This document shows, piece after piece, positions 4,620-6,597 of a stretch of DNA of 6,597 bases (within the stretch, counting starts at the first letter, position 1; each line of letters starts with the position of its first letter). Source of the DNA: Phycisphaerae bacterium (GTDB lineage Bacteria; Planctomycetota; Phycisphaerae; Sedimentisphaerales; Anaerobacaceae); assembly GCA_030609625.1 (NCBI GenBank), contig JAUWBX010000116.1:1-6597 (forward strand). Direction: 5' to 3'. The notes under the pieces are model-generated. The model searched no databases, was not told where the DNA came from, and saw only the letters and a list, made by a program, of their open reading frames with translations. Made by a program: the position numbers and the translations under genes.

Positions 4620-4808
4620 ATGCAAACTAACAACATCAAACAGGAGGCGTACAATTTATTGCAGAAGCTGCCGGAGAACGCAACCTGGGATGACCTGATG
4701 TATGAGATATACGTTCGGCAGGCCATCGAAGCCGGTATTGAAGACAGCGAAGCTGGTCGAACTATAGATGTTGGGCAAGTTCGTGCTAAATTCGGGTTGA
4801 CAAAATGA
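4620..4808 (+). CDS. Type II antitoxin (partner of ParE-family toxin)
   Basis: This 62-aa protein reads EAYNLLQKLPENATWDDLMY, then EIYVRQAIEAGIEDSEAGRT and a C-terminal VRAKFGL. The LxxLPxxATxDDLMYEIYVRxxIExG pattern followed by a DxxAGRxIxVxxVRxxFGL tail is that of short antitoxins encoded directly upstream of RelE/ParE toxins. The first part probably dimerises and binds the operator, and the tail wraps the toxin; that division is inferred. GAGG at 4608-4611, 8 nt before the ATG, supports the start. Its TGA overlaps the toxin ATG (ATGA at 4805-4808), the translational coupling typical of toxin-antitoxin operons. The gene appears intact although its toxin partner is frameshifted. Confidence 0.85.
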   Translation: MQTNNIKQEAYNLLQKLPENATWDDLMYEIYVRQAIEAGIEDSEAGRTIDVGQVRAKFGLTK

Positions 4809-5093
4809 CAGTGCACTGGACGAATAATGCAATAGTGCATCTCGTGGATATTTACGAATATGTAGCACGTGATTCGTCTATATATGCCAAACGAATGGTG
4901 GACCGAATAACAAAACTTCTCGGAACAGATAGCGAGCTTTCCAATGTCGGGGCGTAAGGTATTGGAGTATGAAGCAGATGATATACGCGAAATAATAGAG
5001 AAACCATATCGGATTATTTACCGGATAAAATCAGAACAAGTAGATGTTTTGGCTGTAGTGTACTGTAGGCAATTGTTGCCAAAAGACATATAA
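4805..5093 (+). pseudogene. ParE/RelE-family toxin, frameshifted
   Basis: As written, the ATG at 4805 opens a frame ending at TAA 4955-4957 after 50 residues. The first 37 or so look like a ParE-family N-terminus (VHWTNNAIVHLVDIYEYVAR, IYAKRMVDRITK). The expected continuation is in the frame one base later: SEQIASFPMSGRKVLEY from 4920, then DIREIIEKPYRIIYRIKSEQ and VDVLAVVYCRQLLPKDI, ending at TAA 5091-5093. Removing one base in the A run at 4912-4915 joins the halves into a 95-aa protein of normal ParE length, with the SGR, IREI, YRIIYRI and LLPKDI segments in order. ParE-family toxins inhibit gyrase and RelE relatives cleave mRNA; which applies is not decided here. The start overlaps the antitoxin stop. 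The extra base may be a real inactivation or an assembly error. An internal ATG at 4944 could restart a 49-aa C-terminal piece. Confidence 0.88.
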
Positions 5094-5115
5094 GAATGTA
5101 ATACAATTCACAATC

Positions 5116-6558
5116 CTAAAAAGCGCCGGCTTGACTTATCTGTCCTTTGTAGCCTATAAAATAGAGGAACCTTTCGTACCTGAATACAGGTATCCACAGC
5201 GCCTGTGCCTGACCCTGGAGCTGGTTGTAGTGTTTGAGTCTTTGTAACAGGGCCTCGTATTTTTGCATTGCTCCCGGGTCCAGTTCCAATTCTTCAAAAG
5301 TTGGCTGCTGTTTTGGTACCTGCGGCTGTCCGCCAAGCACTAAGAAATCTGTGTCGATGGAAATAGTATCGGCTACCCTGCCGCCCCATTTTTCGATGAG
5401 TGTTTGTATTTTTGCGGTTGCGTTTTGGTCGAGGTTTCCGTCGTTATCAAGGTCAAAGTCGCCGGCAACCACAAACACATTTGTTTTGTCACTGTTCCAG
5501 ATTAAATTTGCAACAATATCACCCAGTAATATAGGCTTTTTTGTCTCTGATTTTGTAATGCGTGCTGCAGAGTAAGTTTCCGCCACATCGAATACTTCGA
5601 TTTCGGCCTTGCCCCTGCCGTCCTTCGGGATAGAGCCGCTTCTGTCATAAACCGTGAAGGTCAGACCTCGATAGATGTGTTGCTTGCTGCCGATATTCAG
5701 GTGGACTACGTTGGTCTGGTCGTCAATCAATATTATTTTTCCGTCGGGTCTATGTGCCAACACCTCATGGTCCGGCGACGGTTTAATCTCCCTGACCTCC
5801 TGCTGGGCAAGCTTCATCACATCCTCAGCCATTTTCAATTCAGCCTGAGTTTTGAGCAGCTTGCCATTTAGTGATTTCAAATTAGCTCTTGCTTCCTCTA
5901 ATTGCTTCCTATAAGTGTCAACTTGCTCTGTAGTGCTCTTTTCTAAGCGAGCTTGAAGTTCATCGTAGTCTGTCTGAATTATGTTAATCTGCTGTTGTAA
6001 TTTGTTTTTCTCACCCTGGATTACTTGTTCTCTTTCGGAATAGACTCTTTTTGTAATCTCAAATTGTGCTATCTGGTCATCGAGGTCTTTCTGTGTAGCG
6101 TTTTTTGCATTTATGGTGTTATTCAATTTTGCTGTAAGGTCCCCAATTATTCGGACAAGTCCTGTTGTATTAGGCTCTGCAATAACGATATGCCCTTGAG
6201 CCGATTTTAGTGCATTTCCAACTTTTATATTGACGTCGTTGATTTTGGCTTCAGCCGATGTCGTTTCAGGCACGCCGCCGACAATCAGGCATACCGTTTC
6301 GTCAAGATAATCGGCCATTGTCCCGAGTGCGCTCTTACCGGTCGGTACGGTTCCAACTATTTTCCCTAAGCCTTTTAGCTGTTCATCGGATTTGATTATC
6401 TCTTCAAGGCTGCTTTCTGCCTTGTTCGCTTTGTCCCTATACTCCTCGGTTTTGACATAGTAGATAACCGCAACGGCGGTTACGACAATAAGAAGACCAA
6501 TAAAGGTTATTAGTGTGTAAAGCATAGCATTGCTTTGCTTTCTTCTGTGTGCCGGCAT
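5116..6558 (-). CDS. Membrane-anchored coiled-coil protein with BRCT-like C-terminal segment
   Basis: I do not recognise a named family. The 480-aa protein starts with a basic stretch (HRRKQ), then one transmembrane helix at about 12-34, so most of it probably lies on the outer side of the inner membrane. Residues about 140-257 are a long Gln/Lys/Glu-rich coiled coil. Residues about 265-355 form a beta-rich domain: GKIILIDD, a strand ending HLNIGS, YRGLTFTVYD, EIEVFDV, AARITKS, PILLGDIVANLIW. It resembles small barrel domains in which a GD turn closes the sheet. Residues about 360-410 (FVVAGDFDLDNDGNL, LIEKWGGRVADTISIDTDFL, VLGG) match the BRCT pattern: a strand with G, a helix, GGxV, then a TDFLVLG strand. 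DLDNDGNLD also looks like a calcium-binding EF-hand or type 3 loop. GAGAGGAG (minus strand, 6566-6573) lies 7 nt before the ATG. It converges on the toxin gene, stop to stop, with a 22-bp gap and no visible terminator. Confidence 0.85.
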   Translation of the reverse strand: MPAHRRKQSNAMLYTLITFIGLLIVVTAVAVIYYVKTEEYRDKANKAESSLEEIIKSDEQLKGLGKIVGTVPTGKSALGTMADYLDETVCLIVGGVPETTSAEAKINDVNIKVGNALKSAQGHIVIAEPNTTGLVRIIGDLTAKLNNTINAKNATQKDLDDQIAQFEITKRVYSEREQVIQGEKNKLQQQINIIQTDYDELQARLEKSTTEQVDTYRKQLEEARANLKSLNGKLLKTQAELKMAEDVMKLAQQEVREIKPSPDHEVLAHRPDGKIILIDDQTNVVHLNIGSKQHIYRGLTFTVYDRSGSIPKDGRGKAEIEVFDVAETYSAARITKSETKKPILLGDIVANLIWNSDKTNVFVVAGDFDLDNDGNLDQNATAKIQTLIEKWGGRVADTISIDTDFLVLGGQPQVPKQQPTFEELELDPGAMQKYEALLQRLKHYNQLQGQAQALWIPVFRYERFLYFIGYKGQISQAGAF

Positions 6559-6597
6559 AGTAAAACTCCTCTCAAATACAGAAATATCACCCGTAAT

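Noticed and set aside
4905..4925. Programmed frameshift in the toxin
   Set aside because: A +1 shift would be needed, and only an AAAA run is present, with no clear slippery site, rare-codon pause or downstream structure.
4805..4957. Complete 50-aa toxin gene
   Set aside because: Family similarity stops near residue 37 and resumes in the next frame; the last 13 or so residues are out-of-frame translation.
5234..5575. 113-aa plus-strand frame opposite the coiled-coil gene
   Set aside because: It is antisense to a 480-aa frame with a clear start, membrane helix and domains; it is Ser/Cys/Phe-rich as antisense frames often are.

Overview
The window looks like ordinary chromosomal bacterial DNA of moderate GC (roughly 40-45% by eye), with short genes separated by repeat-laden spacers. 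Several dispersed repeat types resemble those I associate with environmental Planctomycetota genomes: ladders of TATACGNAATAC words, a TCCGCC/GGCGGA hairpin, a GGTGGGC/GCCCACC hairpin and a CACAGAGNN ladder. The short FliA-like sigma region 4 protein and the large coiled-coil membrane protein would fit that too. The phylum is an inference; there is no rRNA or other decisive marker.

Left part (1-1200): surE (nucleotide 5'-phosphatase) on the minus strand diverges from a small YgiT-type zinc-finger gene on the plus strand. The shared spacer carries two good, oppositely oriented sigma-70-type promoters and a perfect 12-bp palindrome over the surE -35 box. A repeat element lies between the surE promoter and its ATG.

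Middle (1200-2730): a repeat cluster with a long imperfect hairpin, then a small SmpA/OmlA-like lipoprotein gene, then more dispersed repeats and an AT-rich spacer, then a 125-aa protein whose C-terminal half looks like a DUF4357 domain.

Centre-right (2729-4497): three co-oriented genes spaced about 70 bp apart: an unrecognised exported protein, an 88-aa protein that is little more than a sigma-70 region 4 helix-turn-helix, and a stand-alone NAD(P)H-hydrate epimerase (nnrE).

Right part (4498-6597): a type II toxin-antitoxin pair in which the antitoxin is intact but the ParE-family toxin is split by a one-base frameshift. Facing it is a 480-aa minus-strand gene for a membrane-anchored coiled-coil protein with a C-terminal BRCT-like segment.

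Most genes look like housekeeping or small accessory functions. I see no CRISPR array, transposase, integrase, rRNA or tRNA, and no convincing new multi-gene system. The points most worth a second look are the broken ParE toxin, the region-4-only sigma-like protein, the BRCT-like coiled-coil protein, the small DUF4357 protein, and the repeats inside regulatory regions.
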